Source: Saccopteryx bilineata (taxonomy: Eukaryota; Chordata; Mammalia; Chiroptera; Emballonuridae). Taken from it: DNA of 64,000 nucleotides. The stretch is taken from assembly GCF_036850765.1 (NCBI RefSeq), contig NC_089492.1, positions 101,079,022 to 101,143,021 of the forward strand, given 5' to 3'. The position numbers and the translations under genes are program-made. The notes beneath the pieces were generated by a model. The model was not told the origin of the DNA, did not search any database, and was given only the letters and a program-made list of their open reading frames with translations. This document shows, piece by piece, positions 23,221-34,655 of this stretch. Position 1 is the stretch's first letter. Every line of letters starts with the position of its first letter.

Positions 23221-23605
23221 GTTTGGAGGGAGGGAGGGAGGGAGGGAGGGAGGGAGGGAGGGAAGGAAGGAAGGAAGGAAGGAAGGAAGGAAGGAAGGAA
23301 GGAAGGAAGGAAGGAAGGAAGGAAGGAGAGGGAGGGAGGGAGGGAGGAAGGAAGGAAGGAAGGAGAGAAGAAGGAAGAGAAGAGAAATTTGAAGGAAGGA
23401 AGGAAGAAAGGAAGGAGAGAAGAAGGAAGAGAAGAGAAATTTGAAGGAAGGAAGGAGAGAAGGAGAGAAGGAGAGAAGAAGGAAGAGAAGAGAAATTTGA
23501 AGGAAGGAAGGAAGGAAGGAAGGAAGGAAGGAAGGAAGGAAGGAAGGAAGGAAGGAAGGAAGGAAGGAGAGAAGGAGGGAAGAAGGAAGAGAAGAGAAAT
23601 TTGTA
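23221..23605. repeat. Long GGAA/GAGG microsatellite with higher-order units
   Basis: About 385 bases made almost only of purines on the plus strand: (GGGA)n at 23228-23260, then long (GGAA)n blocks at about 23262-23325 and 23500-23570. Between these, a longer unit ending AGAAGAGAAATTTGAAGG recurs three times (near 23382, 23438 and 23494) with a fourth, diverged end at 23596. All ORFs here (poly Lys/Glu/Gly/Arg or poly Pro/Ser) are artefacts. Confidence 0.97.
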
Positions 23606-24557
23606 CCAAAATCCCCATCTGATTCTGTTGTATGTCTATATTTTTAGAGCCACTGATTTGATAAAATATGATCTCTTAAAGTCCAATCCAGTCATCAAGC
23701 AGCCAGGAAAGTGTCAGTTCTCAAGAGGCAACAGGGTCATTCATGATCAGCCTCTGAATTTCAGCTTTGAACTGTGCTTGGATCCTCGAAGACCTTCATT
23801 GCAGAACTGTGGAACACTACCTAGAAACAAGTCCAAACTTTACTTGGTAATTAGAATCATGCATATAGATTCTTTTCTAATTCATAGCCTTTAGAAAGTT
23901 GAATATTTACCTAATTCTGCCGCAAAAGCAAACTTTTAAAAAAAAATTTTTATAAGAAAAATGAATTATCCCATGTTACTGATTATATCTTCATTAATGT
24001 TTGAAATGATTCAAGTTCTTTTCAATAATTGTGAAATTTCCCCTATAAAAGTTACCATAGAGATTGTTTAGTATGCATTTGATTCAAGTTAGTATTTTTC
24101 TTTTTTGGAGAACAGCTCTCTGTTTGGGGGTGTCAATAGTGGCAATTCCCTAAGTTATGTTAATTGACTAATTGATTTATCTGTAACATATTTGATGAAC
24201 TGTGGTGTGACTATTTTCACAAAGATCCAACTTTCATACAGATCAGTTAACTATATTTGTAACTAAATTCTAATCCTAGGAAGATGGTACTAATTTTTAA
24301 ATAATAGATTTCCATTCACTACCTACATACCTCTATTTGGTTAACTAAATATAGAATTATTTTAAAAGTCTAATGTCCATAATTTTTTGCAGTGAATCTA
24401 TAATCAATGCTACTCAGCTGCCAGTGAAATCACTACTTCATATAGGAACCATGCACTTTATGGGCATTTTGTTAATCCTAATTTATGTTCCAGAAAAAAA
24501 TAGAAACATAATATTATATGGTAGATGGTGTGTAAGTATATTATAATCCCTCTAGTT
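23606..24557. other. Unique AT-rich DNA, nothing identified
   Basis: A 97-codon ORF (23601-23894) has no recognisable domain and no coding context. No repeat family recognised. Confidence 0.45.
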
Positions 24558-25007
24558 CAGAGGTTCTTAAACCTTTTTATAAAATGCCATAGCCCCTTTT
24601 GTATCTGGTGATGCTTATTGACTTTTTCTCAAAATAATTTTTCAAATATATTAATAAAACTATAGGAATATAAAAGAAACCAATTACACTGAAATACAGT
24701 TATCAAAATATGTTTAAGACACAATTGTGATATAGTAATATATTTGCTTTGTTATTAATAAAATAAAATAACATCTAGTTGCAGCTCTAATAACTATTAT
24801 AATTTTTTATTGAGACTGTGCTACTAAGTGGCATTTTGAAATAACTGCAACAACTATAATGTTACATGAAAATATCATTGTTCATAACCTACATTTGTAA
24901 TTGAAGGAAATGCTAAATTTCTGTTCTTTTAGTAAAAATAACAGATATTAGTTTTTTCTAAGTCCATGGACCACCTGAATTCTCTCCATGAATCCTGTGA
25001 ACCCCTG
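24558..25007. mobile_element. hAT-type DNA transposon relic, non-autonomous
   Basis: The ends are inverted: CAGAGGTTCTTAAACC at the left and a GTGAACCCCTG end at the right, within 'ccatggaccacctgaattct'. This is the pattern of ancient mammalian hAT (Tip100/Charlie) elements. The interior is AT-rich with no transposase. A target duplication cannot be read reliably. Confidence 0.55.
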
Positions 25008-26726
25008 CCTACCTTCTGTTCATTTTAACTCTTAGTTTCTGAATGACAAAAGCCAAGTTATGCTAAAATAAATTATGAAAGAATATGGGAGAAAAAAATG
25101 AAGGTCCAGTTTCCTTGTGGAATTGGCTGACAGGTTTTATTCAACATTTTGATATATATATATATTTTTTTAATTTCTGTTACTTCCTGCTGGAATTAGC
25201 ATTGTCCTCTTCAATGAATCACTAATGAACTACCTGATAAGTATAACTTAATCATATAGCACATTTTAATCTGTGAAACCTATATAGAATGTTTGCATAA
25301 AATAGAAATATAATGATATAAAGGAGAAAATTATATACCAAATGGAATTTTAGCTGAGAGGAACCTAACTGGCAGCAAGCTTGGGACTCTCAAAATCGGA
25401 ATTCCTTCAGGTTTGGTCTTAGAAACTTATTTGCTAAAGGCTCTGGGTGGTGAAGTGGTGGTGAGTGGATATAATAAAACAAAAAGAAGAAACAGATGAA
25501 GTCATGTTTTCAAAATATTACATTCAAAAGAGTAACATTCTATCACAGGTGTTCAGTTCATAGGCCAAACCTCATATTTGCAAGTTACTAACTGGCATTG
25601 CATGATGAGATTAAGTAATTGCACATGTCGGTAAAAAGCCATAATTACCTAAGAAAATATATGCATTTTGTCTGGGTAGGGCTCACCCATTTAGCATGTC
25701 TTTTAAATTTTGATCAATTATAAATCTATTAGCAGCATAGAGAGTAAAATCCCATATTTTCTGTGGATCCTGATCCACGTGTGTTCTTGACTATTGTTTA
25801 CTAAACAATTAGCTAAGACTTAAGATGGAATGGAAAAACTTATAACTTGTGAGAATTACCTAGCTATGAGACACTTTGGGACTTTGTTAGAAATGTCTGC
25901 TGTTCATTTCTCAAACATGTGACAAAAACTCATAGTTTATTTACAAACAGAAAGTAACACTTCAGAATACCTGACAGCTTTCAAAGCTAGATTATATCTG
26001 TCCTTGTCTGAAGGGCTCCAATAACACTATTGTAAGATATTTTCTTCTGACCATCTGGCAGGTTTTAGGAACCAATCTCTCTCAACATTTTATAGCTATT
26101 GCACTGGTTACAGCTAATCCTTTCAATGAATGAGCTGGAAAATGTAGATACATCAATATCATATTCTTTTAGAGCCCATTTAATTCATGCCCTATTATTA
26201 TTTCGTTTAATAGGGCCATTATCTTCTGTGGAAATGAAAAGTAATTTGTCAGAATCATTTCTTAAAATTTAAAGATCAATCTATGTAAATTTTTATTAAA
26301 TAAAAGAAGCCATAGATTTTTTAAAAGAATCTCAGAAATGGGAATCTGGGGCATAGATTCCAAACACATCTTTGGACTTATTTTTCAATCAGGGTTCTAA
26401 AGTGTCTAGTGTAATAACCGAGCTTATGTTGAGTTGAGAAAGAGTATATGTTAACGGTGTAGTTGAAACCTTAGCAAGGTCGATAAAAACAATTTGTATG
26501 TTACTCCTTTTTTTCTATTTGCTTTAAGGAGCTAAGAAGAAATTCATTTCAGTGTGAAAATTTTATGAATTTTCTTTAAAAATAACTTGGTACTTAATGG
26601 ATTTTGAATAACTAATGGTTATCTGGTGATTTATGAATAAAAGTCATGGAAAATGTTAAAGGTTCTTATTTTAACCTAGGTTTTACTTCACCAAAAATCT
26701 ATGTTGGTTGAAGACTTTCTGTTAGC
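25008..26726. other. Unique AT-rich DNA, nothing identified
   Basis: About 1.7 kb with no recognisable repeat, exon or RNA gene. Confidence 0.45.
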
Positions 26727-26738
26727 AAGACTGTTACT

Positions 26739-27137
26739 CCTGGCCGGTTGGCTCAGCGGTAGAGCGTTGGCCTAGCGTGCGGAGGACCCGGGTTCGATTC
26801 CCGACCAGGGCACACAGGAGAAGCGCCCATTTGCTTCTCCACCCCTCCACCGCGCTTTCCTCTCTGTCTCTCTCTTCCCCTCCCGCAGCCGAGGCTCCAC
26901 TGGAGCAAAGATGGCCCGGGCGCTAGGGATGGCTCTGTGGCCTCTGCCTCAGGCGCTAGAGTGGCTCTGGTCGCAACATGGCGACGCCCAGGATGGGCAG
27001 AGCATCGCCCCCTGGTGGGCAGAGCATCGCCCCTGGTGGGCATGCCGGGTGGATCCCGGTCGGGCGCATGCGGGAGTCTGACTGTCTCTCCCTGTTTCCA
27101 GCTTCAGAAAAAATGGAAAAAAAAAAAAAAAAAAAAA
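26739..27137 (+). mobile_element. Young tRNA-derived SINE (class A), best-preserved copy
   Basis: A 399-bp plus-strand element with a perfect 12-bp target duplication AAGACTGTTACT (26727-26738 and 27138-27149). Polymerase III boxes are clear: box A TGGCTCAGCGGT and box B GGTTCGATTCC. The rest is a GC-rich body with a repeated CATCGCCCC(CT)GGTGGGC motif and a tail of about 20 A. CpG sites are largely kept, so the insertion is recent. ORFs across it are artefacts. Confidence 0.96.
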
Positions 27138-27149
27138 AAGACTGTTACT

Positions 27150-28560
27150 TATTCCCACATCCTGAAATTTATATTTATCATTGAATGAAATGAAATAGTT
27201 ACAGATCCTTTTTCAGGTTGAGTTTAAAATTGTTCACAGTGTTCTGTCCCCAGTGTCACTTCCACTGCACACCCCACCATCATGAGGCCGATGCATGGAA
27301 TCCGTTTCTCCCCTAGTGTTTTGAACTTTCACATTTAGGAAATTTAACTTGAGCAAATTTTTCTTGCTGTTTTTTGGGTGCACACGCATGAATGCACGTA
27401 AGCAAACTCTCCATAGGTTGTAGAATGATAATGATTTGTTATTCCCATAGATTTTTTGGTCTCAAAAGTAATATTCACAATTTCTTTAGAGAGCTTTAGG
27501 GTGTCTTCTAGTATATCTTTTGTTTTTATTTTCTATCAGATGAGGATTAAAACTACCCCAATGTTAAAAAGACTCAGGAATTTATGTAAGGTCTGACCAA
27601 CAATTAGCTGACTCTGTGGATTAGAGTCCCTCAGCCTCTTTAGTTGTTACTCTTTTCTGCTTCCAATTAATAGGATTCTGTCATTGTCTAAATTTAGGGA
27701 GAGAATAATGTCTCCAAATTAATTTTAAGAGCTGGCTATCTTTGACTATGTTAACTATGCCATTACTTAAAAAACAAAAGAAAAAAACTACAATAAAGCT
27801 GGAAGAGATCTCAAGAGGTCTCTAACATAGTTTCCTTTCTTAGCAACTACATTTCCAGAAAGAAGGAAGCTATAGTCTCTGTCCTAGCATGTAGTTACTT
27901 TTCGTATCAAATACTTCCGTATAGCTAAACAAACTCTTTCTTACTATTTTCTAAACCCCTTTCTCCCTGTTTCATTTTCTCTTACTCTAAAACATTGAAC
28001 ACCTTTGTTTTTTTAAGTTATTTTAAAAATGAGAGGATTTAAACTTATTATTAAACATTTTCTTTATTCTCTTACTTTTTTATTTTTCCTAATTAAGTAG
28101 GACAGTTTGGAAAACACACAATGTTAAAAGGAAATAAAATATTTATCACCCCAAGTCCTCTAAGAGGTAGCGGTGGTGCAGGACGTAACATGCACACAAG
28201 GCATAAAGCCGATGTGTGTGTTCCTGTTCCTTCCCAGATGGTGAACCTGGGGTGTCTTCAGTGGGGACCACAGTAAGTGTTGACTTAGTTAATAGTATAA
28301 AAACAAAACATGTTTACAAACAGGAAACAATGACTGACACAGAAAAAAGAGTCATTACATGTCCAGAGGCAATAATTTAGCATGTTCTTTTCTTTCTCTA
28401 TTATCTGTATGTTTTAATTTGTGTTTTGCAAAAATGGATATACTGCACATATTATTATACTTTGCTTTTAAGAGATTTTCCAGTCAATTCTGATCATCTT
28501 CTATTATTTTAATGACTATATAATATTTCACAGTATGAATGCACCATCTAACCCAAACTG
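27150..28560. other. Unique AT-rich DNA, nothing identified
   Basis: No repeat family recognised. A short GC-richer patch at 28165-28270 has no gene signature I can read. Confidence 0.45.
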
Positions 28561-28561
28561 T

Positions 28562-28810
28562 TTTTCTAACATTTTTATTGAGAAAACCTACAAAAATGTT
28601 GAAACAATTTTAAAGTGACACACACAGACTCACCACTTAAATTCTACCACATTTTATTACACTTGCTTATCACATATCAGTTGAACTAGCCGTCTCTCTG
28701 CCTATTAATCCATTTTGGTTTTTTTATGTATTTCAAACTAAGTTGGAGACATTAGTATATTTCTCCCCCTTCAAATACTAATCATATTAACCAGAGTTCA
28801 ATATTTTCTT
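28562..28810 (-). repeat. Old LINE-1 3' end, minus strand
   Basis: TTTTATTGAGAAAACC, then CTACCACATTTTATTACACT, then the 'cattttggttttttt...atttcaaac' layout match the reversed 3' ends of old mammalian LINE-1 (L1M/HAL1 type). The same family recurs at 34531. Confidence 0.55.
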
Positions 28811-28904
28811 ATGTGCCTAACCTGAATTTTTAAAAATTATTTACTTTTAAATAGTTTTCTAATCTATTGGGGAAAAAATAATATTTATTAGTGTAACAGA
28901 ATCA

Positions 28905-29110
28905 GCTTTGTATTACACACAACCAAATAACCCAAAATGTAGTGGCTTACCAACAGGAAACATTTTATTTACTAGTGGTTTTGTAGGTCAGCAGTATAGG
29001 CTGAGCTCGGCCGGGCAGTTTTTGTGCTGTCCTCATCGAGGTTGTCCATGCGGCCGGTAATCTGGAAGTGCTACTGAGTCATCTGGAGTGAGATGGTCCC
29101 ACTCGTTAAA
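28905..29110. repeat. Ancient interspersed repeat fragment, family unnamed
   Basis: Contains 'aacccaaaatgtagtggctta' followed by an 'acaggaaacattttattta' stretch and 'ggtcagcagtataggctgag', a layout I recall from a common ancient repeat ('accacaaactcagtggcttaaaacaaca ... aggtcagaagtc'). The family name is not certain. Confidence 0.4.
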
Positions 29111-29279
29111 CCACTAGAATTGGAGTTACTTTTTATAAAGTCAGACATACATATAGCCAAATCACCTTCATTAATTATTTAAAATATTTTTCTTCCCATA
29201 GTTTCTCTTTGCATTCTTTCTGTTTAAAGTCATTTTAGTTCAGAATAACATTTCGAGATACTAACTGCATTTGTTGTAT

Positions 29280-29400
29280 TGAATATATTGAGTTAGGCAT
29301 CAAGAATGATACAAAAGAAATACAAGACATTGTCTTTGTTCTCCAGGAAGTTATAATCTAATTGGGAAGATAGCATGAACGTTACTTATAAAATAGTCAG
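29280..29400 (-). repeat. LINE-2 3' region, minus strand
   Basis: TTGTCTTTGTTCTCCAGGAA and 'gttataatctaattgggaaga' match the reversed LINE-2 layout 'cctgccctcaaggagcttacagtctagtggg'. Confidence 0.5.
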
Positions 29401-29948
29401 ATTGAATTATCAGACCTTGTATGGTTGTCAAATTACATACCTCTTTCCCATTTTTGGAAGAGGGTCTGGGTTAATTACTTGGCATCTAGTAAATATCCAG
29501 TAAATAATTATCTAGTGACTACCATTATATTTCAGAGAAGGGCCATGTTAAAGTTCTTTAGACTAGGGGATTTTGGTAAGGAGGTGGGACTTGATTTAAG
29601 CCATGGACTAGAGGTAAAATTTGTTTTGTTATTATAAAAGTTTAACAAAAGAGTTCATATGGAAATGTACACAACCAATTTTTATATTGTAAACAGGTGC
29701 TGCGGAGAGGGGACACGTGGAAACGGTTGACTTCTGTGCTGAGCACAGCCATTTTCCATACTCAGTCCAAGGCTTCTTACATGGTGATATTGTTTCCTCA
29801 TATTACCACCATTCCAGTAGTGTTCTGCTCCCACTAGTTGCCATCTCTACACATTCATCTATCACAAGATTAATAAAGGGATCAAATCCACAAAATATTC
29901 CTTGGACATGTCTGTCCATCATTTAATTCTAATGATAACTTCCTGTCT
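29401..29948. other. Unique DNA, nothing identified
   Basis: Two 69-70 codon ORFs (29425-29637, 29717-29926) have no recognisable domain. No repeat recognised. Confidence 0.4.
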
Positions 29949-29957
29949 ATACATTTT

Positions 29958-30330
29958 AATTTTATTTTTTGTAGTTTTCCTCAGTGAGAAGGGGGGAGGC
30001 AGAGACACAGACTCCTACATGTGCTTGACCGGGATCCACCTGGCATGCCCACCAGGGGGCGATGCTCTGCCCATCTGGGGCCTTGCTCCATTGCAACTGG
30101 AGCCATTCTAGTGCCTGAGGAAGAGGCCACAGAGCCATCCTCAACACCCATGCCAACTTGGCTCCAAGGGATCCCTGGCTGCGGGAGGGGAAGAGATATA
30201 GGGAGAAAGGAGAGGGAGGAGGGGGGAGAAGCAGATGGGTGCTTCTCCCGTGTGCCCTGGCTGGGAATTGAACCTGGGACTTCCACATGCCAGGTTGATG
30301 CTTGACCACTGAACCAACTGGCCAGGGCCC
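29958..30330 (-). mobile_element. tRNA-derived SINE (class A), minus strand
   Basis: Head complement ACTGGCCAGGGCC at 30318-30330, box B complement GGGAATTGAACC near 30266, tail at 29958-29972. Target duplication ATACATTTT (29949-29957 and 30331-30339). ORFs of 94-135 codons inside it, on both strands, come from its GC-rich body and are not genes. Confidence 0.93.
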
Positions 30331-30339
30331 ATACATTTT

Positions 30340-32214
30340 TTTTAACTCAAGAGGATGAGCTTGGCTCATGGTGTCTACTCAGTGAGCTTAAAGATACCTG
30401 CAAATGGAATTCTAAAGGTACAGTTTGGATAAACTAAGGAAAAGTGTATAGATTTATATATAGAATCATTTATATATAGAACCATTATATATAAAATCAT
30501 TGAAATTTATTTTCATTTGAACTCTTCAAAAAATTTATGGTTAGAAGATACCTTCCTACTTATCATGAGCACAATACCTTTGTGCTGAAATATTTGCCGA
30601 CGGAACCCATAAAGGGGTAACTAAAGTGCTTGTTTCACTACCACATATTTATTTCTGACCATCTTTTATAGCACACGGTGCGACAAGAAGGGAAACAACC
30701 AAATTCTCAAATTCAGAAACTCTTTTATATCTGCAAACCCCATGAATTTAAAGTTGGAAGATTTACAACATATTGGAGGAAATATGTTTGGGAGATTTTG
30801 TGGGCACAGGCAGATATAGAAAACCTCATCTAAAAATGTTTTTTACATTCACTAAAATAAAATATTAATTTCAACACTCTATATATTAAATTATTAGTTA
30901 TCATGAGATTCTGAAGAATTAAAGCTGTAAACTTTGAAGGTTCTCTGTCATCCTCTATTTCAGCTCTGTGCTTAAAGGTTCGTTTGGCTTTTGGTGCAGA
31001 GGATGCGCACATGAAAAGTTTTCTTTCTTCTGAAGTGTGATTGTCGATCCTCCAGCAAATCTACCATGGTGCCAGAGACAGAGAAAACGAACCAAATAAG
31101 TTACTTATGGTTCACTTTATTTAAGCAGCGTGAATGAGTGCTTTCCCTCATTTCAGTATGTGTGACATTGGCTTAGTTACAAACTGAGTGCAGTCAGTCC
31201 CCGATAAAGTCAGCTTTCCCAACCTGGAAGAGGAGAGAGTGCAATGCCAAGGCCTTTGTGTACTTTTTCTGTTTCCTGTTCTTCTCCCAGGACATTCATG
31301 GTAATAATTCTGTTTTCCTCTACTTTATTTCCTTTTTCATATTCTATCCCCCAATTTGTTCCTTTCTTAATTATGATATAGGGAGTCTAAAACTCTTGAG
31401 GATGAAGAAGCCATGATTGAGAGTGAATTTCAGTCAGGGGAACTCAAAGTTGAGAAATAACTAGTTCTCATATGCAAATATATTATACATAATGTATGTT
31501 GCCCTCTTCATACTTATTATCTCAGCCTAACTCTGCTGCTATCACTCAAAGCATTTTTGTTATGGCCTTTTCAAACTGAAGCACATTCTCTTGAATATAC
31601 ATGGTAGTAGCAAATCTTTCTTGAGGGGTAAAGTTTGTTTTGGAAATAGGTATAGGTTATTTACAATCAATATTGGTGGTATAAGTGGATGGAATCATGC
31701 TGGGTAATGTCTTCATCTACATATACATTCACTTACACACACAGGAATACAATTACATGTATATAAAGTAACGAGACCATTTCATATTGGTCTATCATTG
31801 GAAAAGTTTCCTAAGATGTTTGTTGTTGTGTTTGTTTAGGCACTACCCTTCAGAATTTTAGGACTCAAAAGGTCATAACTGAAAAGGAAGCTTAGAAGTT
31901 ATTTATTTTAACAACCTAAGGCAACTAAGACACAGAAAGATGAGATGACTCATCTGAGGTCAGTGATTGAGAACTCTTGAGATATTCATTTTTTCTTCTA
32001 AGATCACACATCTTGCTTGTCCTAATTCCCTAACATGAGAGTGAGTTCTGACAGAGTAGAGCCTTGTATGTAGAGGTTCTTAATATATTATGATGCTAAT
32101 GAAAGAAAATAGCCAACTTTATGCATAGAGCTTCTTTAAAGTATTTTAATAGCTCTAAATTCTATTGATAGAATTATAATAATTTATATACATATTTTCC
32201 TTTCAATCAAAAAA
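30340..32214. other. Unique AT-rich DNA, no gene recognised
   Basis: No gene. About 31885-31985 ('aacaacctaaggcaactaag', then 'atgactcatctgaggtcagt') looks like a reversed MIR fragment. The rest shows no repeat I can name. Confidence 0.4.
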
Positions 32215-32224
32215 TATCAAAGAA

Positions 32225-32573
32225 ACCTGACCAGTGGTGATGCAGTAAATAGAATGTCAACCTGAGACCCTGAGGTACCAAGGTTCAAAACTTCAGGTCG
32301 CCAGCTTGAGCATGGGCTAATCCAGTTTAAGCATGGGCTCACCAGCTTGAGCCCAGGGCAACCAGCTTGAGCATGGTATTATCAGCATGACCTCATGGTC
32401 ACTGGCTTGAGCCCTAAGGTCGCTGGCTTGAAGCCCAATGTCACTGGCTTGAGCACGGGGTCACTGGCTCGGGTGGAGCCCCCTGGTCAAGGCACATATG
32501 AGAAGCAATCAGAACAACTAAAGTGATGCAACTACATGTGGATGCTTCTCACCTCTCCACACACAAAAAATAA
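32225..32573 (+). mobile_element. Long tRNA-derived SINE (class B) with expanded internal units
   Basis: Plus-strand copy, head ACCTGACCAGTGGTGATGCA, tail ACAAAAAATAAA. About eight diverged units of 22-27 bp with a CAGCTTGAGC or CTGGCTTGAGC core lie between about 32297 and 32480, more than in copies such as that at 40894. Short target duplication ATCAAAG (near 32216 and 32575). Confidence 0.85.
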
Positions 32574-32714
32574 AATCAAAGGAAGTAAATTTCTATATTG
32601 TTGTTTGAATAATTTGAGGATACACTCAACTAAATAGTTTCCATGAATATTATTCAAAATGAACTACTTAAGGATCATCCATTTTTCTGTGTTTGGACCT
32701 ACCATTTCAAATAT

Positions 32715-32794
32715 AAGATCAACTAGCTATTATTTTTTAAAAATCTGGACTTTTAAGATCAACTAGCTAATATTTTTTAAAAATCTGGACTTTT
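32715..32794. repeat. Recent 40-bp tandem duplication
   Basis: Two copies of a 40-bp unit (32715-32754 and 32755-32794), starting AAGATCAACTAGCTA, with a single mismatch (T at 32730, A at 32770). Confidence 0.95.
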
Positions 32795-32799
32795 AAACT

Positions 32800-34530
32800 A
32801 GCTTCTATAATATTAGCCAACAAATAAATTTGAGAAAACACAAAAACAACAAAAAATAAAAATAAAAAAATTAAAATATTAGTCAACAATAAACTATGTG
32901 TCTAAAATACCTATTTTCGTAAAGTGATTTGGAAAGGAAAACAGCTGGTAAGGAAATTGGATGATAATACATGATCATTCAGAGAAAGAGATTGGCTAAA
33001 GAAATTGCCTCTCAAAATGACAAATATCCTTTTCCATTTAAATAACCTAAAAGATCAGCTTAACATTTAAAGAGTCAAAAGATCTTAGCCTCTATGATTC
33101 CCACTCAATGCTGGAAGAGACTTTGTAAAGTAATAGTATCCAAAGCTAATCCACAGACTGGAACAAGCCTATGACAAGCCGCCTGTGATAGCACTTCAGC
33201 CCATCAATAGTGAAATGAGAAAGAGGACAATGACATGGTGAGTTTGTCATAAAGCTAAATAAAACTAGTTTTTTATTATTGAAATGTCATTTTTAAATGG
33301 TAGTGATCATAGATCTCTATTGTTATTGTTTTTATATTGTTCTTACTTAGCAAGTTGGAGCCCCCAAAATTAAAAACAAAATTATATCATTCAGGAAATT
33401 ACAAAAATCTGGGCACCATTCATTGCCTTGGAGGTCATCCAGTTCAATTATCTACCCTTTTAGAATATAAATAAAGTGCTGTTATAGAATTTCAATTATT
33501 TAATAAAAGTGGAATGAATTACATGCTTCTTAATATGACCTCCTCAAGACAACTCTGAGACTGGTCTCCTACAGTTTATCGTCAGTTTAGTGCAGCTGTT
33601 TCTAGGCAGTGATTTTTTTCCCTTTCATTTTTTGTGACCATCTTGAAGTTTTTGTCGAAGCTCAGCCTGCTTATACAGATTCTGAATTGTTTGTCAGTAT
33701 TAGTAGCTCATAATTGCGATGTGTCATACAGCACCTCTTACTGTTCTTATAACAGTTCTGAGGTTTTAAAAAGGTATTTTGGTTCCTTTATCGTCAGAGG
33801 GAACATTTTACCTCAATAGGAAAGTCATTCTGTGCAGACAGGCTGCAAATTCACATGACATGGCAGGCTCATCTGTCAAAGAATATTTTTTTATTTCCAT
33901 TTACCTCTTTGATTATATTCAGAATACCCCAGTAATGCTGATGAGATCATTCTAACTCTTAAGAACATTCTCCTCATGTTTTCCATCATCTTCAATAAGA
34001 TAAAAAGGTTTAATTCACAGAGGATATGGTAGCAAAATATCTATTTTTTTCTTTGGGAAGCTATTTTTGAGAAGGAAGGTTGATATATGAAACTTTAAAA
34101 ATATTTTAGAGAGTAGCAGTACCTGTGTTTATTTCTTAACTGAATGCTAATTTGCTCTTGCATGTATGGGTTCTAGCCATGAACATTGAAGCCCTAATTA
34201 TTTACAAGAAAAAGATATTTTCTGTTTTTTGGTCAATTCTACCTATAATGTATTGAAAGAACAGAAAATACTATGAAATATTGATACTTTTTAAAGTGAA
34301 ATGTGGTGTTTTATGTACTATAATGAGCACAAAAATAGGAAAATTCTTGGCTATAGTGATTTAAAAGCAGAAATGTATAATTGATGCAATTAGATACCTA
34401 ATTGGCATTTTAAATGAAGTCTGTATTTGTGCATATGTAAGGAATTATAAATTTGAAAATATTCTGAATTTTTATCCTCTTTTTGTCCAAATTATAGTAC
34501 TATATATATATATGATATATATATATGCTT
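32800..34530. other. Unique AT-rich DNA, no gene recognised
   Basis: No named repeat. 33540-33900 is of higher complexity than its surroundings and could be conserved, but the case is weaker than for the other candidate blocks. An imperfect (AT)n tract lies at 34498-34530. Confidence 0.4.
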
Positions 34531-34655
34531 AACATTTATTTTTTATTTTAACAACTTCTTTATTATGAAACATTTAAAACATTCACAAAAGTAATGACAG
34601 TAATATGACCCCAGTATACCATCACCCACTTTAATAATCAAAGCGTACTGATCTT
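34531..34655 (-). repeat. Old LINE-1 3' end, minus strand (left of retrocopy)
   Basis: 'acaacttctttattatgaaacatttaaaac' layout and 'cagtataccatcacccac' are reversed LINE-1 3'-end words. The element is cut by the MTCH2 retrocopy and resumes at 35725. Confidence 0.65.

Noticed and set aside
23221..23605. CRISPR-like array of repeats
   Set aside because: No repeat-spacer pattern: it is a continuous microsatellite in a mammalian genome.
23205..23622. Several ORFs of 63-135 codons in the GGAA tract
   Set aside because: Pure products of the repeat (Gly/Arg/Lys/Glu on one strand, Pro/Ser/Phe/Leu on the other).
26739..26815. Possible tRNA gene (box A and box B present)
   Set aside because: The cloverleaf is not closed by an acceptor stem, and the sequence continues as a SINE body with A-tail and target duplication. 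The same holds for the heads at 40894, 61338 and 62351.
29962..30369. 135-codon ORF (minus) and 94-codon ORF (plus)
   Set aside because: Both lie in a class A SINE. The same peptide pieces recur in other SINE copies (42116, 53677, 61939).
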